A DNA stretch of 64,000 nt from Amaranthus tricolor. Its lineage: Eukaryota; Streptophyta; Magnoliopsida; Caryophyllales; Amaranthaceae. Positions 30,390 through 42,600 of the stretch are shown here, piece after piece. The stretch is from assembly GCF_026212465.1 (NCBI RefSeq), contig NC_080053.1:2038038-2102037 (forward strand), given 5' to 3'. The notes below the pieces were generated by a model. That model did not search any database. It was not told the origin of the DNA and worked only from the letters and a program-made list of their open reading frames with translations. A program made the position numbers and the translations under genes. Position 1 is the first letter of the stretch. Every line of letters begins with the position of its first letter.

Positions 30390-33300
30390 TTAGAATGAAC
30401 AAGGATAATTTGTCATTGAAGAATGAACGATAAAGAATGAACAAGGATCAATGATCATTGAAGATGGAACGATGAAGAACGAACAAGGATCAATGATCAT
30501 TGAAGAATGAACGATGAAGAATGAATATGGATCAATGATCATTAAAGAATGAACGATGAAAAATGAACAAGGATCAATGATCATTGAAGAATGAACGATG
30601 AAGAATGAACAAGGATCAATGATCAATGAACAATGAACGATGAAGAATGAACCAGGATCAATAAGCATTGAAGAATGAACGATTTAGAATGAACAAGGAT
30701 CAATGATCATTGAAGATGGAACGATGAAGAATGAACAAGGATCAATGATCATTGAAGAATGAACGATGAAGAATGAATATGGATCAATGATCATTAAAGA
30801 ATGAACGATGAAGAATGAACAAGGATCAATGATCAATGAACAATGAACGATGAAGAATGAACAAGGATCAATGATCATTAATGAATGAACGATGAAGAAT
30901 GAACAAGGATAATTGATCATTGAAGAATGAACGATGAAGATTGAACAAGGATCAATGATCAATAATGAATGAACGATGAAGAATGAACAAGGATCAATGA
31001 TTAATGAACAATGAACGATGAAGAATGAACAAGGATCAATGAGCATTGAAGAATGAATGATGAAGAATGAACAAGGATCAATGATCAATGAACAATGAAC
31101 GATGAAGAATGAATATGGATCAATGATCATTAAAGAATGAACGATGAAGAATGAACAAGGATCAATGATCATTGAAGAATGAACGATGAAGAATGAACAA
31201 GGATGAATGATCAATGAACAATGAACGATGAAGAATGAACCAGAATCAATGAGCATTGAAGAATGAACGATTTAGAATTAACAAGGTTCAATGATCATTC
31301 AAGATGGAACGATGAAGAATGAACAAGGATCAATGATCATTGAAGAATGAACGATGAAGAATTAATATGGATCAATGATCATTAAAGAATGAACGATGAA
31401 AAATAAACAAGGATCAATGATCATTGAAGAATGAACGATGAAGAATGAACAAGGATCAATGATCAATGAACAATGAACGATGAAGAATGAACCAGGATCA
31501 ATGAGCATTGAAGAATGAACGATTTAGAATGAACAAGGATCAATGATCATTCAAGATGGAACGATGACGAATGAACAAGGATCAATGATCATTGAAGAAT
31601 GAACGATGAAGAATGAATATGGATCAATCATCATTAAAGAATCAACGATGAAGAATGAACAAGGATCAATGATCATTGAAGAATGAACGATGAAGAATGA
31701 ACAAGGATCAATGATCAATGAACAATGAACGATGAAGAATGAACCAGGATTAATGAGCATTGAAGAATGAACGATTTAGAATGAACAAGGATCAATGATC
31801 ATTGAAGATGGAATGATGAAGAATGAACAAGGATCAATGATCATTAAAGAATGAACGATTTAGAATGAACAAGGATAATTTGTCATTGAAGAATGAACGA
31901 TAAAGAATGAACAAGGATCAATGATCATTGAAGATGGAACGATGAAGAACGAACAAGGATCAATGATCATTGAAGAATGAACGATGAAGAATGAATATGG
32001 ATCAATGATTATTAAAGAATGAACGATGAAAAATGAACAAGGATCAATGATCATTGAAGAATGAACGATGAAGAATGAACAAGGATCAATGATCAATGAA
32101 CAATGAACGATGAAGAATGAACCAGGATCAATGAGCATTGAAGAATGAACGATTTAGAATGAACAAGGATCAATGATCATTGAAGATGGAACGATGAAGA
32201 ATGAACAAGGATAAATGATCATTGAAGAATGAACGATGAAGAATGAATATGGATCAATGATCATTAAAGAATGAACGATGAAGAATGAACAAGGATCAAT
32301 GATCAATGAACAATGAACGATGAAGAATGAACAAGGATCAATGATCAATGAACAATGAACGATGAAGAATGAACCAGGATCAATGAGCATTAGAGAATGA
32401 ACGATTTAGAATGTACAAGGATCAATGATCATTCAAGATGGAACGATGAAGAATGAACAAGGATCAATGATCATTGAAGAATGAACGATGAAGAATGAAT
32501 ATGGATCAATGATCATTAAAGAATGAACGATGAAGAATGAACAAGGATCAATAAACATTGAAGAATGAACGATGAAGAATGAACAAGGATGAATGACCAA
32601 TGAACAATGAACGATGAAGAATGAACCAGAATCAATGATCATTGAAGATGGAACGATGAAAAACGAACAAGGATCAATGATCATTGAAGAATGAACGATG
32701 AAGAATGAATATGGATCAATGATCATTAAAGAATGAACGATGAAAAATGAACAAGGATCAATGATCATTGAAGAATGAACGATGAAGAATGAACAAGGAT
32801 CAATGATCAATGAACAATGAACGATGAAGAATGAACCAGGATCAATGAGCATTGAAGAATGAACGATAAAGAATGAACAAGGATCAATGATCATTGAAGA
32901 TGGAACGATGAAGAACGAACAAGGATCAATGATCATTGAAGAATGAACAATGAAGAATGAATATGGATCAATGATCATTAAAGAATGAACGATGAAAAAT
33001 GAACAAGGATCAATGATCATTGAAGAATGAACGATGAAGAATGAACAAGGATCAATGATCAATGAACAATAAACGATGAAGAATGAACCAGGATCAATGA
33101 GCATTGAAGAATGAACGATTTAGAATGAACAAGGTTCAATGATCATTCAAGATGGAACGATGAAGAATGAACAAGGATCAATGATCATTGAAGAATGAAC
33201 GATGAAGAATTAATATGGATCAATGATCATTAAAGAATGAACGATGAAAAATGAACAAGGATCAATGATCATTGAAGAATGAACGATGAAGAATGAACAA

Positions 33301-35513
33301 TGATCAATGATCAATGAACAATGAACGATGAAGAATGAACCAGGATCAATGAGCATTGAAGAATGAACGATTTAGAATGAACAAGGATCAATGATCATTG
33401 AAGATGGAACGATGAAGAATGAACAAGGATCAATGATCATTGAAGAATGAACGATGAAGAATGAATATGGATCAATGATCATTAAAGAATGAACGATGAA
33501 GAATGAACAAGGATCAATGATCAATGAACAATGAACGATGAAGAATGAACAAGGATCAATGATTAATGAACAATGAACGATGAAGAATGAACAAGGATCA
33601 ATGAGCATTGAAGAATGAATGATGAAGAATGAACAAGGATCAATGATCATTGAAGAATGAACGATGAAGAATGAATATGGATCAATGATCATTAAAGAAT
33701 GAACGATGAAGAATGAACAAGGATCAATGATCATTGAAGAATGAACGATGAAGAATGAACAAGGATCAATGATCAATGAACAATGAACGATGAAGAATGA
33801 ACCAGGATCAATGAGCATTGAAGAATGAACGATTTAGAATGAACAAGGATCAATGATCATTCAAGATGGAACGATGAAGAATGAACAAGGATCAATGATC
33901 ATTGAAGAATGAACGATGAAGAATGAATATGGATCAATGATCATTAAAGAATGAACGATGAAGAATGAACAAGGATCAATGATCATTGAAGAATGAACGA
34001 TGAAGAATGAACAAGGATCAATGATCAATGAACAATGAACGATGAAGAATGAACCAGGATTAATGAGCATTGAAGAATGAACGATTTAGAATGAACAAGG
34101 ATCAATGATCATTGAAGATGGAACGATGAAGAATGAACAAGGATCAATGATCATTAAAGAATGAACGATTTAGAATAAACGAGGATAATTTGTCATTGAA
34201 GAATGAACGATAAAGAATGAACAAGGATCAATGATCATTGAAGATGGAACGATGAAGAACGAACAAGGATCAATGATCATTGAAGAATGAACGATGAAGA
34301 ATGAATATGGATCAATGATCATTAAAGAATGAACGATGAAAAATGAACAAGGATCAATGATCATTGAAGAATGAACGATGAAGAATGAACAAGGATCAAT
34401 GATCAATGAACAATGAACGATGAAGAATGAACCAGGATCAATGAGCATTGAAGAATGAACGATTTAGAATGAACAAGGATCAATGATCATTGAAGATGGA
34501 ACGATGAAGAATGAACAAGGATCAATGATCATTGAAGAATGAACGATGAAGAATGAATATGGATCAATGATCATTAAAGAATGAACGATGAAGAATGAAC
34601 AAGGATCAATGATCAATGAACAATGAACGATGAAGAATGAACAAGGATCAATGATCAATGAACAATGAACGATGAAGAATGAACCAGGATCAATGAGCAT
34701 TGGAGAATGAACGATTTAGAATGTACAAGGATCAATGATCATTCAAGATGGAACGATGAAGAATGAACAAGGATCAATGATCATTGAAGAATGAACGATG
34801 AAGAATGAATATGGATCAATGATCATTAAAGAATGAACGATGAAGAATGAACAAGGATCAATAAACATTGAAGAATGAACGATGAAGAATGAACAAGGAT
34901 GAATGACCAGTGAACAATGAACGATGAAGAATGAACCAGAATCCATGATCATTGAAGATGGAACGATGAAGAACGAACAAGGATCAATGATCATTGAAGA
35001 ATGAACGATGAAAAATGAATATGGATCAATGATCATTAAAGAATGAACGATGAAAAATGAACAAGGATCAATGATCATTGAAGAATGAACGATGAAGAAT
35101 GAACAAGGATCAATGATCAATGAACAATGAACGATGAAGAATGAACCAGGATCAATGAGCATTGAAGAATGAACGATAAAGAATGAACAAGGATCAATGA
35201 TCATTGAAGATGGAACGATGAAGAACGAACAAGGATCAATGATCATTGAAGAATGAACGATGAAGAATGAATATGGATCAATGATCATTAAAGAATGAAC
35301 GATGAAAAATGAACAAGGATCAATGATCATTGAAGAATTAACGATGAAGAATGAACAAGGATCAATGATCAATGAACAATGAACGATGAAGAATGAACCA
35401 GGATCAATGAGCATTGAAGAATGAACGATTTAGAATGAACAAGGTTCAATGATCATTCAAGATGGAACGATGAAGAATGAACAAGGATCAATGATCATTG
35501 AAGAATGAACGAT
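30390..35513. repeat. 5.1-kb higher-order repeat, copy 2
   Basis: Second copy of 25350-30389, with the two extra monomers that copy 1 lacks. Part of it is duplicated again: modules at 32433, 33372, 33861 and 34170 recur 2,310 bp (55 x 42) later at 34743, 35682, 36171 and 36480, sharing the variant GAACAATGATCAATG (33295, 35605). Confidence 0.85.
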
Positions 35514-36170
35514 GAAGAATTAATATGGATCAATGATCATTAAAGAATGAACGATGAAAAATGAACAAGGATCAATGATCATTGAAGAATGAACGATGAA
35601 GAATGAACAATGATCAATGATCAATGAACAATGAACGATGAAGAATGAACCAGGATCAATGAGCATTGAAGAATGAACGATTTAGAATGAACAAGGATCA
35701 ATGATCATTGAAGATGGAACGATGAAGAATGAACAAGGATCAATGATCATTGAAGAATGAACGATGAAGAATGAATATGGATCAATGATCATTAAAGAAT
35801 GAACGATGAAGAATGAACAAGGATCAATGATCAATGAACAATGAACGATGAAGAATGAACAAGGATCAATGATTAATGAATAATGAACGATGAAGAATGA
35901 ACAAGGATCAATGAGCATTGAAGAATGAATGATGAAGAATGAACAAGGATCAATGATCATTGAAGAATGAACGATGAAGAATGAATATGGATCAATGATC
36001 ATTAAAGAATGAACGATGAAGAATGAACAAGGATCAATGATCATTGAAGAATGAACGATGAAGAATGAACAAGGATCAATGATCAATGAACAATGAACGA
36101 TGAAGAATGAACCAGGATCAATGAGCATTGAAGAATGAACGATTTAGAATGAACAAGGATCAATGATCAT

Positions 36171-38411
36171 TCAAGATGGAACGATGAAGAATGAACAAGG
36201 ATCAATGATCATTGAAGAATGAACGATGAAGAATGAATATGGATCAATGATCATTAAAGAATGAACGATGAAGAATGAACAAGGATCAATGATCATTGAA
36301 GAATGAACGATGAAGAATGAACAAGGATCAATGATCAATGAACAATGAACGATGAAGAATGAACCAGGATTAATGAGCATTGAAGAATGAACGATTTAGA
36401 ATGAACAAGGATCAATGATCATTGAAGATGGAACGATGAAGAATGAACAAGGATCAATGATCATTAAAGAATGAACGATTTAGAATAAACAAGGATAATT
36501 TGTCATTGAAGAATGAACGATAAAGAATGAACAAGGATCAATGATCATTGAAGATGGAACGATGAAGAACGAACAAGGATCAATGATCATTGAAGAATGA
36601 ACGATGAAGAATGAATATGGATCAATGATCATTAAAGAATGAACGATGAAAAATGAACAAGGATCAATGATCATTGAAGAATGAACGATGAAGAATGAAC
36701 AAGGATCAATGATCAATGAACAATGAACGATGAAGAATGAACAAGGATCAATGATTAATGAACAATGAACGATGAAGAATGAACAAGGATCAATGAGCAT
36801 TGAAGAATGAATGATGAAGAATGAACAAGGATCAATGATCATTGAAGAATGAACGATGAAGAATGAATATGGATCAATGATCATTAAAGAATGAACGATG
36901 AAGAATGAACAAGGATCAATGATCATTGAAGAATGAACGATGAAGAATGAACAAGGATCAATGAGCATTGAAGAATGAATGATGAAGAATGAACAAGGAT
37001 CAATGATCATTGAAGAATGAACGATGAAGAATGAATATGGATCAATGATCATTAAAGAATGAACGATGAAGAATGAACAAGGATCAATGATCATTGAAGA
37101 ATGAACGATGAAGAATGAACAAGGATCAATGATCAATGAACAATGAACGATGAAGAATGAACCAGGATCAATGAGCATTGAAGAATGAACGATTTAGAAT
37201 GAACAAGGATCAATGATCATTCAAGATGGAACGATGAAGAATGAACAAGGATCAATGATCATTGAAGAATGAACGATGAAGAATGAATATGGATCAATGA
37301 TCATTAAAGAATGAACGATGAAGAATGAACAAGGATCAATGATCATTGAAGAATGAACGATGAAGAATGAACAAGGATCAATGATCAATGAACAATGAAC
37401 GATGAAGAATGAACCAGGATTAATGAGCATTGAAGAATGAACGATTTAGAATGAACAAGGATCAATGATCATTGAAGATGGAACGATGAAGAATGAACAA
37501 GGATCAATGATCATTAAAGAATGAACGATTTAGAATAAACAAGGATAATTTGTCATTGAAGAATGAACGATAAAGAATGAACAAGGATCAATGATCATTG
37601 AAGATGGAACGATGAAGAACGAACAAGGATCAATGATCATTGAAGAATGAACGATGAAGAATGAATATGGATCAATGATCATTAAAGAATGAACGATGAA
37701 AAATGAACAAGGATCAATGATCATTGAAGAATGAACGATGAAGAATGAACAAGGATCAATGATCAATGAACAATGAACGATGAAGAATGAACAAGGATCA
37801 ATGATTAATGAACAATGAACGATGAAGAATGAACAAGGATCAATGAGCATTGAAGAATGAATGATGAAGAATGAACAAGGATCAATGATCATTGAAGAAT
37901 GAACGATGAAGAATGAATATGGATCAATGATCATTAAAGAATGAACGATGAAGAATGAACAAGGATCAATGATCATTGAAGAATGAACGATGAAGAATGA
38001 ACAAGGATCAATGATCAATGAACAATGAACGATGAAGAATGAACCAGGATCAATGAGCATTGAAGAATAAACGATTTAGAATGAACAAGGATCAATGATC
38101 ATTCAAGATGGAACGATGAAGAATGAACAAGGATCAATGATCATTGAAGAATGAACGATGAAGAATGAATATGGATCAATGATCATTAAAGAATGAACGA
38201 TGAAGAATGAACAAGGATCAATGATCATTGAAGAATGAACGATGAAGAATGAACAAGGATCAATGATCAATGAACAATGAACGATGAAGAATGAACCAGG
38301 ATTAATGAGCATTGAAGAATGAACGATTTAGAATGAACAAGGATCAATGATCATTGAAGATGGAACGATGAAGAATGAACAAGGATCAATGATCATTAAA
38401 GAATGAACGAT
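36171..38411. repeat. Three-copy 882/1,050-bp higher-order repeat
   Basis: Modules starting at 36171, 37221 and 38103 are the same segment. The spacing is 1,050 bp (25 x 42) then 882 bp (21 x 42), because the first copy contains an extra 168-bp (four-monomer) internal duplication at about 36783-37120. AATAAACAAGGATAATTTG at 36483 and 37533 is a shared marker. Confidence 0.75.
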
Positions 38412-38660
38412 TTAGAATGAACAAGGATAATTTGTCATTGAAGAATGAACGATAAAGAATGAACAAGGATCAATGATCATTGAAGATGGAACGATGAAGA
38501 ACGAACAAGGATCAATGATCATTGAAGAATGAACGATGAAGAATGAATATGGATCAATGATCATTAAAGAATGAACGATGAAAAATGAACAAGGATCAAT
38601 GATCATTGAAGAATGAACGATGAAGAATGAACAAGGATCAATGATCAATGAACAATGAAC

Positions 38661-38671
38661 GATGAATGAAC
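38661..38671. other. 3-bp deletion in one satellite subunit
   Basis: GATGAAGAATGAAC is shortened to GATGAATGAAC. It is a rare break of the 42-bp register in block A and lies about 310 bp from the E2 insertion. Confidence 0.85.
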
Positions 38672-38971
38672 CAGGATCAATGAGCATTGAAGAATGAACG
38701 ATTTAGAATGAACAAGGATCAATGATCATTGAAGATGGAACGATGAAGAATGAACAAGGATCAATGATCATTGAAGAATGAACGATGAAGAATGAATATG
38801 GATCAATGATCATTAAAGAATGAACGATGAAGAATGAACAAGGATCAATGATCAATGAACAATGAACGATGAAGAATGAACAAGGATCAATGATCATTAA
38901 TGAATGAACGATGAAGAATGAACAAGGATAATTGATCATTGAAGAATGAACGATGAAGATTGAACAAGGAT

Positions 38972-38976
38972 CAATG
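38972..38976. other. E2 target-site duplication, left copy (CAATG)
   Basis: CAATG directly precedes the LTR start at 38977 and is repeated at 44736-44740. Sibling satellite blocks show the uninterrupted sequence AAGGATCAATGATCAATAATG, which confirms a clean 5-bp duplication. Confidence 0.95.
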
Positions 38977-39668
38977 TGATGTAAATGCTAACTCAAGACT
39001 TCCTAAATGATTAAGGAAGGAGAAGGACAAAAGAAAAGAAAGACGAAGTAATTTGGGCAGAATGTATATTTGAATGAAAATAGGACAACCAAAGCACAAG
39101 AACAAACTCAATGCAATAGTATTTAGGCTAGAGACAAGACAAACTCAATCTCCCCTAGTTTAATACTCAAGAACACACTCAAAGTATTAAAGAACTCTTG
39201 TTAACCTTGGACAAACACAAAGATAGGCAAGAAGAAAACACAAAGGTTGATTCATAAAACAAGTCTGAACTTTCATTCATGAATAGCTCTCTTTAAATAG
39301 AGTTACAACAGCAAAAGGAAGCTAAAAAAAAGCAAGAGAAATTAAGGTGGGACGTCCAAGCATGGGGAACAAGCATTGGAACTCACAAAACAGCATTAAA
39401 TAGCCTCCAAAGCATGCATTAGGCTGATTTAAGTTGTTCCCCAAGCATGCAGTAGCTAATTAATCAGATTTAAGTGGTAAAAGACTTTAAAAAAAACATA
39501 ACTAAACTTGGACCTATCAAAGTGACGTCCAACCAATATATAGGTAGCTTTACTTAATCTTCAACCCAAGTTAGACATGTAACAAATTCAGATTTAAAAG
39601 GATTAAAACCAAGTACTTCAAGAACTAAAGCAATCGGCTCATGAGATAACGTATTTGATCTTGGATCA
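38977..39668 (-). repeat. E2 3' LTR (692 bp)
   Basis: Plus-strand ends are TGATGTAAATGC and GATCTTGGATCA. It differs from the other LTR at three visible places: AGACGAAG against AGAAGAAG near 39043, TTGTTAACC against TTGTTTACC near 39201, and ATATATAGG against ATATATGGG near 39542. Its first 112 bases on the minus strand are also the last codons and stop of gag-pol. Confidence 0.95.
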
Positions 39669-42600
39669 TTCTCTCCTTCTTTTGAAGAGTTTGTCCTCAA
39701 ACTTGAATCATCCAAGTACGGTGACAAATCGCCCACATTAAAAGTAGCACTAACACCCATCAACTCATCAGGAAGTTCAATCTTGTATGCATTATCATTT
39801 ACCCTCTCAAGTACTTTAAACGGACCATCAGAACGAGGCATGAGCTTGTTTTTGCGAAGCTTCGGAAATCTCTCTTTTCTCAAATGAAGCCAAACCAAAT
39901 CCCCAGGGTTAAATATGGGTTGTTTCCTTTTTTTGTTTGCTCTCTCTTGGTATTTTTTATTCATCTCCTCAATTCTTTTCTTTACTTGCTCACAGGTTTT
40001 TTGAAAGGTTTCCACCCTCTTTTTTGCATCTTTTTCTACCATATTAGTTTTCAGCAAGGGAATCAAATCAACAGGCACAAATGGATTCACTCCATACACT
40101 ACTTCAAAAGGAGAACGAGAAGTAGTTAAAGAATGAGCCCTATTGTAAGCAAACTCCGCATGGGCTAGTTTCATGTCCCAATCTTTCTGCGTTTTGCTCA
40201 CAAGACCACGTAACAAAGCACCCAAAGTTCTATTTGTCACCTCTGTTTGTCCATCAGTTTGGGGATGATGAGAGGTGCTAAATAGTAACTTGGTACCAAC
40301 CAACTTCCATAGGGTCCTCCAAAAGTGACTTAAAAACTTGGAGTCCCTATCCGAAACTATACTTCGAGGAATGCCATGTAGTTTGACAATTTCCTTGAAA
40401 TACAATTCAGCCACTTTTACTGCATCATCTGTTTTATTACAAGCTACAAAATGAGCCATTTTGGAAAATCTATCTACCACCACCATAATGCTATCTCTAC
40501 CCCTTTGAGTCCGTGGTAGCCCAACAATGAAATCCATGCTAACACTTTCCCAAGGAGAATCTGGAACAGGTAATGGAGTATAAAGCCCTTTTGTGAAATG
40601 CCCTTTTGACTTTTGACATGTAGCACATCTCTCCACAACTAAAGTAACATCCCTGATCATCCTTGGCCAATAGAAATGCTCACCAAGAATATCAAGAGTC
40701 TTTTGAATGCCAAAATGACCAGCCAATCCACCACTATGAACTTCTCTTACCAATAATTCACGAATGCCACTTTTAGGAACACACAACTTGTTACCTTTAA
40801 AAAGATAACCATCTTGATCAACGTAATCTTTCGATGGCTTTGGAAATTCATTAGCAAAATCAGGATCATCTTTGTAATACTCCTTGAGTTGTTCAAAACC
40901 CAAAACCTTAGCATCCACCATAGAAAGCAAGTATGCTCTTCGAGATAAAGCATCAGCTACAATATTACTTTTTCCATCTTTATATTTGGAGCTAAAGGTA
41001 AATGATTGAAGAAATTCTACCCACTTTGCATGTCTTTTATTAAGTTTTTGTTGCCCATTTATGAATTTTAAAGCTTCATGATCAGAATGAAGAACAAAGG
41101 GTTTTGGTCTAAGGTAATGAGACCAATGATCAAGAGCTCTAACGATGGCATAAAATTCACGATCATAAGTAGAGTAATTCAATTTAGCCTCACTTAACTT
41201 CTCACTAAAGAAACTTACTGGCTTCTTTTCTTGAATAAGGACAGCCCCTATTCCAACCCCACTTGCATCACACTCTACTTCAAACACGTTGTTAAAATCA
41301 GGGAGAACAAGTATAGGTGCATTGCAAAGCATGTATTTGACTTTATCAAAAGCCCTTTGAGCATTTTCAGTCCATTCAAATTCACCCTTTTTTGTTAACT
41401 CGGTAATGGGAGCCATAATAGAAGAGAAGTTTCTAATGAACCGCCTATAGAAAGAAGCAAGCCCATGAAAACTCCTTACCTCATGCACATTGGTTGGAGC
41501 CAACCAAGACTTAACTGCCTTAACCTTTTCTGGATCTACTTGCACTCCTTCTCTAGTCACAATGTATCCCAAAAATGACACACTAGGGGTCATAAAAAAA
41601 CACTTCTCAAGCTTTCCATACAACTTTACTTCCCTCAATTTTTCAAACAACCTCTTCAAATGCACCATATGGTCTTCATTGTTTTTACTATACACTAGAA
41701 TATCATCCAAGTAAACAACAACAAAATTATTAAGAAAAGGACGGAGAACCTCATTCATTAACCTCATGAAAGAACTTGGAGCATTGCAAAGCCCAAATGG
41801 CATCACTAACCACTCATATAACCCTTGTTTTGTTTTAAAAGCAGTTTTCCATTCATCCCCTTCCCTTATTCTCATTTGATGATAACCACTCCTTAAATCT
41901 ATTTTTGAAAAGACTAAGGCTCCACTTAATTCATCAAGCATATCTTGCAACCTAGGCATAGGAAAACGGTATTTGATGGTTATGTTATTTATGGATCTAC
42001 TATCTACACACATTCTCCAAGTGCCATCTTTCTTAGGCACTAAAAGGGCAGGGACAGCACAAGGACTAAGACTTTCTCTCACGTAGCCCCTTTCAATCAA
42101 CTCACTCACTTGCCTCTCAAGCTCTTTACTTTCCTCGGGGTTACATCTATAAGCAGCTTTATTTGGCAAAGGTGCTCCAGGAATCAAGTCAATGGCGTGC
42201 TCAATGCCTCTTATTGGTGGGAGGCCCTTGGGCAAGTCATTTGGAAATACATCTTTGTACTCTTCTAATAACTCATTTAAGGAAGATGAGTTATCACAAG
42301 AAGTACTAATCTGATCTTTGGTCCTTAGAACCAAAGCATAACCACCACCATATTCATCCACTATTTTTTCAAACTCATTACATGTTACAAGATAGTTGCT
42401 TTTGTCTTTTTCTTTCTTAGCAACTTTAGGGGGTAAGGGAATTAATTTGACTTTTCTACCATCTTTTTTTGTTACAATATACTCATTACTTTTTCCTCTA
42501 TGCTCCGAATTGTGATCAAATTGCCATGGTCTTCCAAGCAGCAAGTGACAAGCATCCATGGGAATTACATCGCACCATCTTTCATCTTCAAAGCCTCCAA

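Larger units (their letters stand above)
3352..38976. repeat. Satellite block A: 42-bp tandem repeat, about 848 units
   Basis: Uninterrupted tandem repeat of 35.6 kb with no gene in it. The commonest 42-bp unit is three 14-bp subunits: AAGGATCAATGATC, ATTGAAGAATGAAC and GATGAAGAATGAAC. The last two differ at 2 of 14 positions, and the first matches GATGAAGAATGAAC at 9 of 14. Frequent variants are AATGAACAATGAAC, GATTTAGAATGAAC, ATTAAAGAATGAAC, ATGGATCAATGATC and AAGGATAATTTGTC. The main unit is 20 A, 10 G, 8 T and 4 C (33% GC, 71% purine on this strand). Recurring modules lie at distances that are exact multiples of 42, so the register holds across most of the block; a 3-bp deletion breaks it near 38661-38671. 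No promoter, tRNA or conserved protein is visible. Open minus-strand frames exist only because 42 is divisible by 3. Confidence 0.98.

Noticed and set aside
3352..38976. CRISPR-like array of short regular repeats
   Set aside because: There are no unique spacers and no cas genes; the repeats are head-to-tail without gaps and the context is a plant retroelement.
39554..39668. E2 reading frame extending into the LTR as a sign of a lost stop codon
   Set aside because: E3 shows the same arrangement, and the polypurine tract codes for a similar acidic stretch in both, so it appears to be the normal design of these elements.
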